Positions 43,795 through 52,270 of a DNA stretch of 64,000 bases are shown in pieces. The stretch's first letter is position 1. Each line of letters starts with the position of its first letter. The notes below the pieces were generated by a model. The model was not told the DNA's origin and ran no database searches. It worked only from the letters and a program-made list of their open reading frames with translations. The DNA is taken from assembly GCA_900549885.1 (NCBI GenBank), contig URQA01000002.1, forward strand, positions 1 through 64,000, in the 5' to 3' direction. A program made the translations under genes and the position numbers. Source of the DNA: an uncultured Eubacteriales bacterium (lineage in GTDB: Bacteria > Bacillota > Clostridia > Oscillospirales > Oscillospiraceae).

Positions 43795-44556
43795 TCAGAT
43801 ATACAGTTCCGGCTCCCTTCTTTCCCTGCAGGCTTTGTTCAGCATTGCAGTGAGCGCCGTCAGCCTAACATCGCTCCCCTTTCGGGCCGTATGGGGGCAG
43901 ATAGCCACACAGCGCATACAGGAAATACATGCTTCCCGGTCTATTTTCCGGGGGTCCTGGGCGTCGATCGCCTGCACCGGACACCTCTCCGCGCACAGTC
44001 CGCACTTCACGCAGGCCTCAGAAGGCTCCGGCACAATCCTGGACACATGGCTTTCCCGGTAAGGGCGACTGCCGGGAATAGCTGGTTCCGACTCGTCGCC
44101 AGCGGTCAGTTTTTTCCGAATCTCCTCGGCAAACTCCGTCAGCCTGGCCTGGTCCTGGCTGTCCGGCCGGCCAGCCGCAAATTGACGGGCAATGGAGTGT
44201 TCTGCGACAGCGGCAACCGCGCAGATCACATGAAACCCAGCCGACTGCGCAGTATCCCGCAATTCCGCCAATGTATCCTCATAGGCCCGATTGCCATAGA
44301 CGCAGACCAAAATTGCGCTTGCTCCATTCCCTTTTATAACGGAAAGCCGCTGCACCGCTGTACCCGGCGCTCTTCCCCCGTAGGAAGGCACTGCGATCAC
44401 AGCCACATCTCCCTTTCCCAGAGAAATACTGGAAAAATCTTCCCTTCCATCTGTCAGATCCACCGGCACAATCGCATCGAGCAATCTTTCCGCCAGTATG
44501 CCTGCCGCTCTTTGGGTCCCTCCTGTAGGGCTGAAAGAAATTTCATATCCCTTCAT
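43795..44556 (-). CDS. Flavodoxin-ferredoxin fusion (EFR1-like)
   Basis: A 253-residue protein. The flavodoxin-like domain begins MKGYEISFSPTGGTQRAAGI (loop SPTGGT near 10) and has VPSYGGRAPGTAVQRL near 58. Residues about 180-225 contain two 4Fe-4S motifs, CVKCGLCAERCPV and CISCMRCVAICP. The arrangement is that of the EFR1 family of low-potential electron carriers. AAGGAGGG lies 8 bases before the ATG at 44556; the longer frame has no ribosome site. It is downstream of a decayed regulator and convergent with operon D. Confidence 0.87.
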   Translation of the reverse strand: MKGYEISFSPTGGTQRAAGILAERLLDAIVPVDLTDGREDFSSISLGKGDVAVIAVPSYGGRAPGTAVQRLSVIKGNGASAILVCVYGNRAYEDTLAELRDTAQSAGFHVICAVAAVAEHSIARQFAAGRPDSQDQARLTEFAEEIRKKLTAGDESEPAIPGSRPYRESHVSRIVPEPSEACVKCGLCAERCPVQAIDAQDPRKIDREACISCMRCVAICPHTARKGSDVRLTALTAMLNKACRERREPELYI

Positions 44557-44658
44557 CTGAAGCGCCCTCCTTCTTGTCTGTTTTTCTCTTTCCTCCAATG
44601 AATCATCCATTGGGGTTAATTCAGAATATCGTCCATCACTCGTCTTGAAAAAATCCTT

Positions 44659-45487
44659 CTATCCGATTTTCCCCTGCAAATCCGTCTCGCGGGCAGCCTG
44701 CCTGCGGTACTCCATGGGCGAGGTACCGACCAGGTGCTTGAAAACCCGGCTGAAATAGTGCGCATCTGGATAGCCCACACCCTCGGCGATGGACTGGACC
44801 GTATCTGTGCTGGCACGAAGGGATAACTTGGCCTGTTCAATCCGCAGGTTTGCAATATAGTCCGTCACAGAAATCCCCGCCTTCCGCTTAAACCTGACAC
44901 TGAAATATTGGCTGTTGAGGTGGGCATGGTCCGCAATCTCAGACAGGCACAGCTTGCGGGCATAGTTTTCCTGGATGTAAACCTTGGCGCCGACAAGCAT
45001 TGAGGACCCGCCTTCCGGAAGGTAGGCGCCATAGTAATCGCATAGCGCAGTCACGCCATCAATAGTAAGCCTGCACAGATCTTCCAGGGAAAGGCAATCG
45101 TCGATCCGTTGGCGGCGGAGCCTCAATAAGTCGGAAAATTTAGAGGATGTAGAAATATTATCACTGATGACAGAGGCGGTCAATTCCAAGATTCTATGTG
45201 GCAGCTAATAGGCAAGCCAGGGAAACAGACGAACCTGCTGTTGGCTGCTGTCGAAAAACTCATCCAAAAGGCGTACTAGCTTATCTAACCGAAGTGTTTC
45301 CACATATTGCCTAATCTGATTGATTTGTCTAGAGGTCAGAATGGAGAGGATATCGTGCAATACTTGAATCTGCTCATAGCTGTCATACCATCAGTTCAGA
45401 CCATACAGGGCGCCGTAACTCATAGCCTGTACTTCTCCGTCGCTTCGCCCGTTGCGGAGCAATGTTCTTTTGAGCCCTGTTTCAATA
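44659..45487 (-). pseudogene. Decayed AraC/YesN-type regulator
   Basis: The last 176 codons are intact and form an AraC-type double helix-turn-helix (LCLSEIADHAHLNSQYFSVR and IAEGVGYPDAHYFSRVFKHL). Reading the same frame upstream gives clearly coding sequence (WYDSYEQIQVLHDILSILT, then VETLRLDKLVRLLDEFFD) interrupted by TAG at 45205-45207 and TGA at 45391-45393, and continuing as TGLKRTLLRNGRSDGEV up to the end of the permease gene. The receiver or sensor domain expected in front is missing. No ribosome site precedes the only usable start (a TTG at 45189). Two nonsense changes plus loss of the front show a dead gene. Confidence 0.85.
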
Positions 45488-46846
45488 TCAGGCCAGCGCC
45501 GGGAACCATTGCAACAATGCGGTGACAATCACCAGGCCAATCGCCGTGTAGAGGATGGTCGTACGGAAAATGGGTGGATAGCCCTCCTTCATCTTGATGT
45601 TGGTCATGGCCATGATCATCACACAGCCACCGCCAAAGGGCAGAGTGTCCAGGATCGCCGTGGCTGCCACAATGATGCGGTGGCAGGCGGCAGCGTCGGC
45701 TCCAAACTGGGGCACCAAGGTATTGGCCACCAGCATGGCGCAGATCACCACACCACCGGGTCCACCAGAAATGCCTACCAGAATGGTGGCGCTGATGGCC
45801 AGAATGATGAGAACTGGCAGGTTCAGCCCTGTCAGGAAGGAGGCGATGGTCTGGAAAGCCGGGGTTTCGCTGACCACCAGGCCCAGGGAGAAGTTGAACA
45901 AGAAGATGGCAGCAATGGCGGCCAGCATAGTGCCGGCGTTCAGTGAGTTGACCAAGCCCCAGAACTTTGCCACAAAGCTACGTGCGTCCTTGTGGTCCTC
46001 ATCTCTAGGCATCCAGGGGAAGAATATCACTATGGACGCAACTAATGCAATGGCAATGGCGGCCCAAGCAGGTACCTTCACTGCATTGTATAGAATTGGA
46101 ATCAAGATCAGTGGAATTGCAGCCAGAACCGGGTGGGGTGCACGGCTGACATCCGTATTTACCGGCTCAAGGGGACCATATTCGAACACTTCGCCCCCCG
46201 CAGCCGCCTTCTTGACGCTTTTTTGCAGATAGAGCACCGAGGCCGCAAATACGAACAAAGAGCCGATTAGCCCAGGGATGGCGCCGGACATGGAACTTGT
46301 GCCCACCATCCCCCCAATCATCAGCGGGATCATGTTGGCGGAACCGGGCATGGTAAAGCCCACCGTTGTGGAAACAATAAGGGTCACGGGGAGGAAGCGC
46401 CTGGGGATGTTCGTCTGGCTGAACAACCCCGTGGCCAGTCCGATCATGGTTACCATGCTAGCGTTGGTATCTACCCCCACGTAGCACATGACAGCACCAA
46501 TGAGGATCATGACCATAATAGCGGTGGTGCGTTTGCGCTCCTCCGAGGCATTTTTAGACAGCAGCCGCATCAGGCCGTTGGTAAGGGACTGCGCCGCTCC
46601 CGTGTCGATGAACACCTTTCCAAACAGTGCGCCGAACAGATAGACCGCCATCAGGGTTGCGGCTTGCTGGCCGATGCCGGTCATAATTACCTGCTCAAAG
46701 GTCTCTATCATTGGCAGGTCATTGGTAACGATCACCACAAAGCATGCGGCAACAATAACGTAAACCAAATTCATGCCCTTATAGGACAGATAGATTACCA
46801 TGAAAAAGGCGATGGCAATGCCTAGTAAGCCCAATATGTCTCGCAT
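45488..46846 (-). CDS. GntP/CitMHS-type organic-anion permease
   Basis: A 452-residue membrane protein with about twelve helices, starting MRDILGLLGIAIAFFMVIYL. Segments such as FTMPGSANMIPLMIGGMVG near 164 and GISGGPGGVVICAMLVAN near 360, then DTLPFGGGCVMIMAMTNIKM near 400, fit the GntP group of ion-transporter permeases for gluconate, hydroxybutyrate and related acids. It follows the OYE reductase gene by 45 bases and is probably cotranscribed, so it may import that enzyme's substrate or a related enoate. The old regulator gene now begins at its stop codon. Confidence 0.82.
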   Translation of the reverse strand: MRDILGLLGIAIAFFMVIYLSYKGMNLVYVIVAACFVVIVTNDLPMIETFEQVIMTGIGQQAATLMAVYLFGALFGKVFIDTGAAQSLTNGLMRLLSKNASEERKRTTAIMVMILIGAVMCYVGVDTNASMVTMIGLATGLFSQTNIPRRFLPVTLIVSTTVGFTMPGSANMIPLMIGGMVGTSSMSGAIPGLIGSLFVFAASVLYLQKSVKKAAAGGEVFEYGPLEPVNTDVSRAPHPVLAAIPLILIPILYNAVKVPAWAAIAIALVASIVIFFPWMPRDEDHKDARSFVAKFWGLVNSLNAGTMLAAIAAIFLFNFSLGLVVSETPAFQTIASFLTGLNLPVLIILAISATILVGISGGPGGVVICAMLVANTLVPQFGADAAACHRIIVAATAILDTLPFGGGCVMIMAMTNIKMKEGYPPIFRTTILYTAIGLVIVTALLQWFPALA

Positions 46847-46891
46847 GGGAAAACCTCCTGTTTATATTTACTTCGGGGTTTCCTAGAAAAC

Positions 46892-48895
46892 TCAGATCTG
46901 CGACGCGGTGGCAAAGGCGCTGCGCGTACAGCTCTGGATACTGCCAGGGCGTTCGCAGTCACCGACGAGGTAGAAGCGGTCCGCGCTTCCATAGAAGGCC
47001 ATAGCCTGCTCTATCCGGGGCTTGACTCCCCCGGATAGAACCACATCGTCGCAAGTGAGCTTATGCTCTCTGCCTTTCCCGTCCACATAGACCACGCCGT
47101 CTGGGTCGATGCGGGTGGTTGTTGCGTGGATGATGTGGGAGAAATTAGGTTCCCGCTTACAGGCGTTATGGAGCATCTCCACATAGTGGACCTGCGCTGC
47201 CTCCGGCGCTAACACGCCCTGACGGGTCAGCACCGTCACCTTGTGCCCGTTCATGGCCAGGTACAGGCCGGTCTCTGTCCCAGTCTCCGATCCGCCGATC
47301 ACCACCACGTTCTCTCCCAGCCGGCTGTGGTGTCCATAGACGGAAATAGGCATGTGGACGTTGGGCCCAAACGCGCCGGGAATATCTGGAATGTTGGGCT
47401 CAGAGCCCACGGCGACCAGCACCACGTCGAAGCCCTCCGCCTTAACGAGCTCTGGGGTAGCGCAGACGTTTAGGCGGACTTCCACCCCCAGCTTGTCTAT
47501 CTGGCGTATCTGCCAGGCTTTGAAGTTGCGAATAGGCCACTTGAAGGAAGCGTGGTCCGCATAGATCATCTGCCCGCCCAGATGGTCCTCCCGCTCAAAC
47601 ACGGTGACCTGATGTCCCCGCCGCGCGGCGACGATGGCCGCCTCCATGCCGGACACGCCGCCTCCGATGATGGCCACCTTGACCGGCCTGCCTGGGGCTT
47701 TCACCAGGCTTTTCAGCCGATGAGCCTGGCCCAAAGCGGGATTAACGGAGCAGATGTTGTGCCAGGGGCCGTTGATGTAGGGAACATGGCACTTGTTGCA
47801 GCGGATGCAGGGCGTGATGTCCTCTCCCCGGCCCTCATAGAGTTTTTCGAAGTAGTCTGGCTCACAGATGAAGGCCCGGGCCATACCGATGAGATCGCAT
47901 TTGCCCTCCGCCAAGAACCGCTCGTTCAAGTCGGCATCCTGATAGCCGCCCACCGGCTCTACCAAGACGGGGACCCCGGCCTTTTTCATCTCTTGGCAGT
48001 AGCGCAGGGTCACCGGCTCTCCCTCCACCGAGTTGAACCCGGTGGGATGGGAGTCAGTGTCGTTCCAGGCACGGATCTGGAAAATATCGATCACGCCCTC
48101 TGCCATCCGGGCAAACTCAATGACCTCGTCCAGCCCCATGCCGCCCTGCTTCTCCTCACCGGAGATCTCGATCTCAATGAGGAAATCCCTGCCGCACAGC
48201 TGTTTGATGCGCCGGCAGGTCTCCAGTGGGAAGCGGACCCTATTCTCTAGACTACCGCCGTAGGCATCGGTCCGGTTGTTACACAGCGGGGACAGGAATT
48301 GGGCGAAAATGGGCAGGCGGTAGGCCATATGGATGGTGCACATGTCAAACCCCAACGTCTTGTAGAGCAGGGCTTTCTGTGCGATGTCCTCCTCCACCAT
48401 TTTGATTTGTTCGGCGTTCATAGCTTTGATCTCCCCGAAGTCCTCAGCAAACAACTGGGGCAGCAGGTCCTGAATGGCATCCATGTCTGTCAGATCAATG
48501 TCCTTGCTAGTGTCGATGGCGGGCTTGTCCTTCACCCCCCATCCCTTCCGGCCGAACTCCATCAGGCACACCGAGATCTTGGAGCCATAAAAATGCACCG
48601 CGTCTGCCATCTGGGACATGTAGTTGTGCACACTGGGGTCGGTCAGGTCGAAGGACGGCATTCTCCGGCTAGAGGGATCGATAGCGGTGCGCTGGTTGGG
48701 GTCCGCCCAATCGCCGAAGCACACGATGGCCGCGCCATTGCGGGCACAGGAGGCCACATGCTGGATGACCGATTCTGCGGGAAATCGTTCTGGTCCCATC
48801 AGGTAGTGCGGCAGGGCGTTGGTGGACACCATACGGTTTTTTAAGTACACATTTCCCACCTTCAGGGGCTGAAGCAAATGGGGATAATGGCTCAT
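46892..48895 (-). CDS. OYE-family NADH:flavin oxidoreductase with 4Fe-4S and FAD domains
   Basis: A 667-residue enzyme of the 2,4-dienoyl-CoA reductase/BaiCD type. The TIM barrel (1-370) contains IHMAYRLPIFAQFLSP and RTDAYGGSLENRVRFPLE near 195-225. The cluster ligands are CIRCNKCHVPY plus the Cys of NICSVNPALG (about 360-385). The FAD/NAD domain begins KVAIIGGGVSGMEAAIVAA near 405 and has VVVIGGSETGTETGLYLA near 533. Such enzymes reduce activated C=C bonds of enones, enoates or steroid rings. The ATG at 48895 follows GAGGAG; a GTG upstream is part of that site. It diverges from a LysR gene. Confidence 0.92.
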   Translation of the reverse strand: MSHYPHLLQPLKVGNVYLKNRMVSTNALPHYLMGPERFPAESVIQHVASCARNGAAIVCFGDWADPNQRTAIDPSSRRMPSFDLTDPSVHNYMSQMADAVHFYGSKISVCLMEFGRKGWGVKDKPAIDTSKDIDLTDMDAIQDLLPQLFAEDFGEIKAMNAEQIKMVEEDIAQKALLYKTLGFDMCTIHMAYRLPIFAQFLSPLCNNRTDAYGGSLENRVRFPLETCRRIKQLCGRDFLIEIEISGEEKQGGMGLDEVIEFARMAEGVIDIFQIRAWNDTDSHPTGFNSVEGEPVTLRYCQEMKKAGVPVLVEPVGGYQDADLNERFLAEGKCDLIGMARAFICEPDYFEKLYEGRGEDITPCIRCNKCHVPYINGPWHNICSVNPALGQAHRLKSLVKAPGRPVKVAIIGGGVSGMEAAIVAARRGHQVTVFEREDHLGGQMIYADHASFKWPIRNFKAWQIRQIDKLGVEVRLNVCATPELVKAEGFDVVLVAVGSEPNIPDIPGAFGPNVHMPISVYGHHSRLGENVVVIGGSETGTETGLYLAMNGHKVTVLTRQGVLAPEAAQVHYVEMLHNACKREPNFSHIIHATTTRIDPDGVVYVDGKGREHKLTCDDVVLSGGVKPRIEQAMAFYGSADRFYLVGDCERPGSIQSCTRSAFATASQI

Positions 48896-48931
48896 ACAAT
48901 CACTCCTCACTTCAATGTTTTATCCGGGTTC

Positions 48932-48937
48932 ATTATA
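48932..48937 (-). promoter_or_regulatory. -10 box of the OYE-permease operon
   Basis: A perfect TATAAT on the minus strand about 36 bases before the start codon, with no good -35 at 16-18 bases, as expected for an activator-dependent promoter. Confidence 0.5.
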
Positions 48938-49013
48938 TCGGCAGGAAGAGGAAAAATACACAAACAAAAAGTAATCCGTCCATGCGTTTTATTAAGGCCG
49001 GTCAAATTGCCTG

Positions 49014-49042
49014 TTGTCTTTTTTCCCCGCCGGATTTAAGAT
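49014..49042 (+). promoter_or_regulatory. Sigma-70 promoter of the LysR gene
   Basis: TTGTCT (49014-49019), 17-base spacer and TAAGAT (49037-49042), 26 bases before the start codon. Confidence 0.6.
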
Positions 49043-49068
49043 AGAATCACCATGAGAGGAGTGGTTGG

Positions 49069-49974
49069 ATGACAACGGTGCAAATGCATTATTTTATCGT
49101 CGCAGCGGAACATCTCAATTTTACCATGGCGGCGGAGCAGCTCTATATCACTCAGCCTGCGCTGAGCCGGCAGATCGCGGCCATTGAGGATGAGATCGGC
49201 ACCAAGCTCTTCTCCCGGTGCAATAACGTGCTGTCACTCACTAAGGCGGGCAGGGTGCTGCTTCACCAGCTGTCCGGCCTTTACAGCGACTATCAGAACG
49301 TGATCAAAAACGTGCGGGATGTGGCCGCCGGCATCGAGGGGCATATCAATATCGGCGTTTTGGAGGATCAATATATGGACGCCTCCCTGTCCGCCGCCAT
49401 CCGCCGCCTCATTCAAAACAATCCCCTGTGTGAGATCAATATTACCCGGCATGACTCTTCCTCCCTGTTCGCAGGGCTGATAGAAGGCACTGTGGATGCC
49501 GGCGTGATGCTGGTCTATGACGAGTTTGACCACTTCGGCTTCGCCTCCCTACCCCTGGATATAGCTCCGGCCCGTCTGGCCATTCACCGGGATCATCCCT
49601 GTGCCTGCCGGGAAAGCCTGTCCTATTCCGATCTGGACAAAATTCTCAATGACATTCCTCTCGTTATGGCCGATCTGAGCCAATTCCCAGAGCCGCTTCA
49701 AAACTCCTTGCTCCGCTTCCCTCCATTCGACGGTCTGGGGCCAAAGACCGGACAACTCAAGCTGTTGTCTGCCATCAGTTCCGTCTCTCTGTATGTAGCC
49801 CTTGGTCTGGGTGTCACTCTGTCCAACCGGGGTAACCTGTTGGCCAACGACCCCAATGTGGTGATGCTTCCGGTAAAGGGAATCCCGTCCATTACCCAGG
49901 GTTTGGTATGGAGAAAAAACTACTCTAATCCCCTGCTTAGCCAGCTCGTTACCTTACTGGAAAAGTATCTTTGA
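49069..49974 (+). CDS. LysR-family regulator (OYE-permease operon)
   Basis: A 301-residue LysR protein, MTTVQMHYFIVAAEHLNFTM, with helix-turn-helix AAEQLYITQPALSRQIAAIE and effector domain from IEGHINIGVLEDQ near 90. GAGAGGAG lies 8 bases before the ATG. It is divergent from the OYE reductase and permease genes and is their likely activator. The first 60 residues resemble the LysR proteins at 18142 and 34694. Confidence 0.92.
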   Translation: MTTVQMHYFIVAAEHLNFTMAAEQLYITQPALSRQIAAIEDEIGTKLFSRCNNVLSLTKAGRVLLHQLSGLYSDYQNVIKNVRDVAAGIEGHINIGVLEDQYMDASLSAAIRRLIQNNPLCEINITRHDSSSLFAGLIEGTVDAGVMLVYDEFDHFGFASLPLDIAPARLAIHRDHPCACRESLSYSDLDKILNDIPLVMADLSQFPEPLQNSLLRFPPFDGLGPKTGQLKLLSAISSVSLYVALGLGVTLSNRGNLLANDPNVVMLPVKGIPSITQGLVWRKNYSNPLLSQLVTLLEKYL

Positions 49975-50010
49975 TTTCCTTTTTTCTACTTTTTATAAAG
50001 CCGTAGCAAA

Positions 50011-50040
50011 AGGCCCAGATGGGAAATCCCGTCTGGGCCT
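50011..50040. terminator. Bidirectional terminator between LysR and OYE genes
   Basis: AGGCCCAGATGGG and CCCGTCTGGGCCT form a 13-pair stem (one G-U) with loop AAAT; on the minus strand TTTTGCT follows. It lies between the convergent LysR gene and the last gene of operon C. Confidence 0.8.
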
Positions 50041-50136
50041 GCTCCATTTAAAATTTCAGACGATTGTATTCGATAAAATGATGCTTCTGGTTTTTTCCGC
50101 TTATCCTAAATCGGCGGGAAGGGTCTGGGGCGGGAA

Positions 50137-52116
50137 TCATAAAGAAAGGGCAGTGAGATAGCCCTCGGAGACCGCATCATAGATTTTCCGGGCCCGGACG
50201 CAGTCGCCGATCTTATGGCAGGGCACGCCCGCCCGCTGGACCAACGCCTCCAGCTCCCCGGTGTCGTTGGCGCGCATCCCCAGAGCGGCCACCACCGTGT
50301 CCGCGGGGATGAGCTGCACACTCCCGTCTGGCCCCTCCACCTGAACGCCAGCCTCTGTAACCGCCAGGCATCTGGCGCCCATATGGGCCTTCACATGCTG
50401 GGCAATCAGCTCCCGCAGGCGGCGCTTGTGCAGGCGGTAGGCGTCCGGCGCCAGCTCCTCCCGCATCTCCACCAGCTCCACCTCATGTCCCTGCTTCCAC
50501 AGGTGGACCGCCGTCTCGCACCCCACCAGACCGCCCCCCAGCACCACAACTTTATGTCCCAGTCTGGCATCGGGAGCATAGGCGTCCATGGCCAGGACCA
50601 CGTTGGCCCCGTCCAGCCCCGGAATGGGGGGCTGCAGCGGGTGGGAGCCAATGGCCAGGATCACCTCGTCCGGACGGATGTCCGCCAGCCGTTCTCCCGT
50701 CAGGACGGTATTGAGCCGGAGGTCCGCCCCTTTGGCTCTTGCCTGGGCCTCCATGGCGCGGGCAAAGCCCGCCAGGTCGTTCTTGTCCGGGTCGTGGACA
50801 GAGAAATTCAAAATTCCTCCCAGCTGGCCGCTTTTCTCCAGCAGGACCACCTCGTGGCCCCGGTCCCGGGCGGTCACCGCCGCCTGGAGCCCGGCCACTC
50901 CCCCGCCCACGATGAGCACGGTTTTCTTCTCCTCTGCCGGCTCCACCCGCCACCGCTCCGGGTGATCCGCGCAGGGATTGATGGAGCACCCCTCCGGAAA
51001 CTGGCCGTTCAGCTCCGCCCAGGCTTCCTCAAAGGGACCCGGGAAGCACCGCATACACCGCAGGCACCGGCGGATCTCCTCCGGCCGGCCCTCCCGGACC
51101 TTCTGGGTGAAAAAGGGGTCCGCCGTCAGCTGCCGGCACAGCACCACCAGGTCGCACTTGCCCTGGGCGATCAGCTCTTCTGCCTGCTCCGGCGAGTTGA
51201 TGCCCCCCACCACCGCTACCGGGATATCCACCGCCGCCCTGATAGCCGCGGCCACGTCCGCGTTGCAGCCGTGGGGCTCGTAGAGGGTGGACTCCTGCCA
51301 GGTGCCCGAGGGGTCCTGGTACAGCCCGGCGGACACGTGGATCAGGTCGGCGTACTGGGACAGGTACCTGCAGTACCCGCAGATATCCTCCAGGCTATAT
51401 CCGCCGGGCACGTGCTCGCTGCCCGACACCCGGCATTCCAGGATGAACTCTCGCCCACAGGCTTCCCGCAGCGCCTGGAGCACCATCACGGACAGCCGGG
51501 AACGATTCTCCAGGCTGCCGCCAAAGCGGTCTATCCGCTGGTTGGTCCGGGGCGACAGAAACTGGTGGAACAGCCAGCCGTGGCCGCAGTGCAGGCACAC
51601 CCCGTCAAACCCCGCCTCCTGGCAGAACCTGGCCGCCTTGACGAAGTCGGCGCACAGCTGCTCCACGTCCTCTTCCGTCATGGCCCGGATGAATACCCCG
51701 TCCCCGTTGGTCAGCTCCATGGGGCCGATGGGCTGCTCCTCCCCCTCGATCTCGCTCTTGGCCTGCCCCACATGGCACAGCTCCACCAGGGCCAGCGCCC
51801 CGTTGTCATGGATGCGCTGGGCAAACTGGCGGTAGCGCCGGGTGTGTTCCTCCGACTGGTCGTCAAAGCCGTAGAACTCGTTGGCCCCACGGCCTCCCGC
51901 CGCGGTCACCGGCGTCTCCCCCACGAGAAAGGCCGCCTGTCCGCCCCCGGCCCGCAGGTCAATCTCCGCCAGCTGTTCCGGGTCTGCGTCGTGGCACTCC
52001 GGGTCCTCGTTCCAGATCCCGCCCCTCGGCGCGCTCACTACCCGGCTCCGGTATGTGTGCCCCGCTATCCTTATCGGAGCCAGCAGATGGGAATAGCGTT
52101 CTGCTTCACCGCTCAT
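50137..52116 (-). CDS. OYE-family NADH:flavin oxidoreductase, last gene of operon C
   Basis: A 659-residue enzyme. The barrel has CLHCGHGWLFHQFLSPRTNQ near 174-193 and RIDRFGGSLENRSRLSV after it. The cluster region reads CLRCMRCFPG (about 340), with the last Cys in EGCSINPCAD about 25 residues on, a longer gap than in the enzyme at 46892. The FAD/NAD domain begins VLIVGGGVAGLQAAVTARD near 390, and a second Rossmann motif KVVVLGGGLVGCETAVHLW lies near 520. A C=C or enone reductase is likely. Start at 52116 with AAAGGA about 9 bases upstream. Its first 25 codons are nearly identical to the partial gene at 1-82. Confidence 0.92.
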   Translation of the reverse strand: MSGEAERYSHLLAPIRIAGHTYRSRVVSAPRGGIWNEDPECHDADPEQLAEIDLRAGGGQAAFLVGETPVTAAGGRGANEFYGFDDQSEEHTRRYRQFAQRIHDNGALALVELCHVGQAKSEIEGEEQPIGPMELTNGDGVFIRAMTEEDVEQLCADFVKAARFCQEAGFDGVCLHCGHGWLFHQFLSPRTNQRIDRFGGSLENRSRLSVMVLQALREACGREFILECRVSGSEHVPGGYSLEDICGYCRYLSQYADLIHVSAGLYQDPSGTWQESTLYEPHGCNADVAAAIRAAVDIPVAVVGGINSPEQAEELIAQGKCDLVVLCRQLTADPFFTQKVREGRPEEIRRCLRCMRCFPGPFEEAWAELNGQFPEGCSINPCADHPERWRVEPAEEKKTVLIVGGGVAGLQAAVTARDRGHEVVLLEKSGQLGGILNFSVHDPDKNDLAGFARAMEAQARAKGADLRLNTVLTGERLADIRPDEVILAIGSHPLQPPIPGLDGANVVLAMDAYAPDARLGHKVVVLGGGLVGCETAVHLWKQGHEVELVEMREELAPDAYRLHKRRLRELIAQHVKAHMGARCLAVTEAGVQVEGPDGSVQLIPADTVVAALGMRANDTGELEALVQRAGVPCHKIGDCVRARKIYDAVSEGYLTALSL

Positions 52117-52201
52117 ATCCTTCTTCCTTTCCGTCTTGGGCTGCGCTCCCATTGGGACAGCCTCTGGTGCCGAACCAGGACGCACCCATTCGTCGACTAT
52201 G

Positions 52202-52232
52202 ATTAGACGGGCGCGGCCCGCGCCCGTCTAAT
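52202..52232. other. Stem-loop between flavodoxin-like and OYE genes, operon C
   Basis: Two exact 15-base arms (52202-52216, 52218-52232) around a single C, in the 154-base gap between the flavodoxin-like and OYE genes. No T-run on the minus strand, so readthrough into the OYE gene is expected. Confidence 0.7.
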
Positions 52233-52270
52233 GTGTATTTTATGTGTTTCGCCACTGAGGAGCGCTTGGC

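Noticed and set aside
44659..45189. Intact 176-codon AraC-type gene
   Set aside because: The frame continues upstream as coding sequence through two stop codons, and the TTG start has no ribosome site, so it is treated as the tail of a pseudogene.
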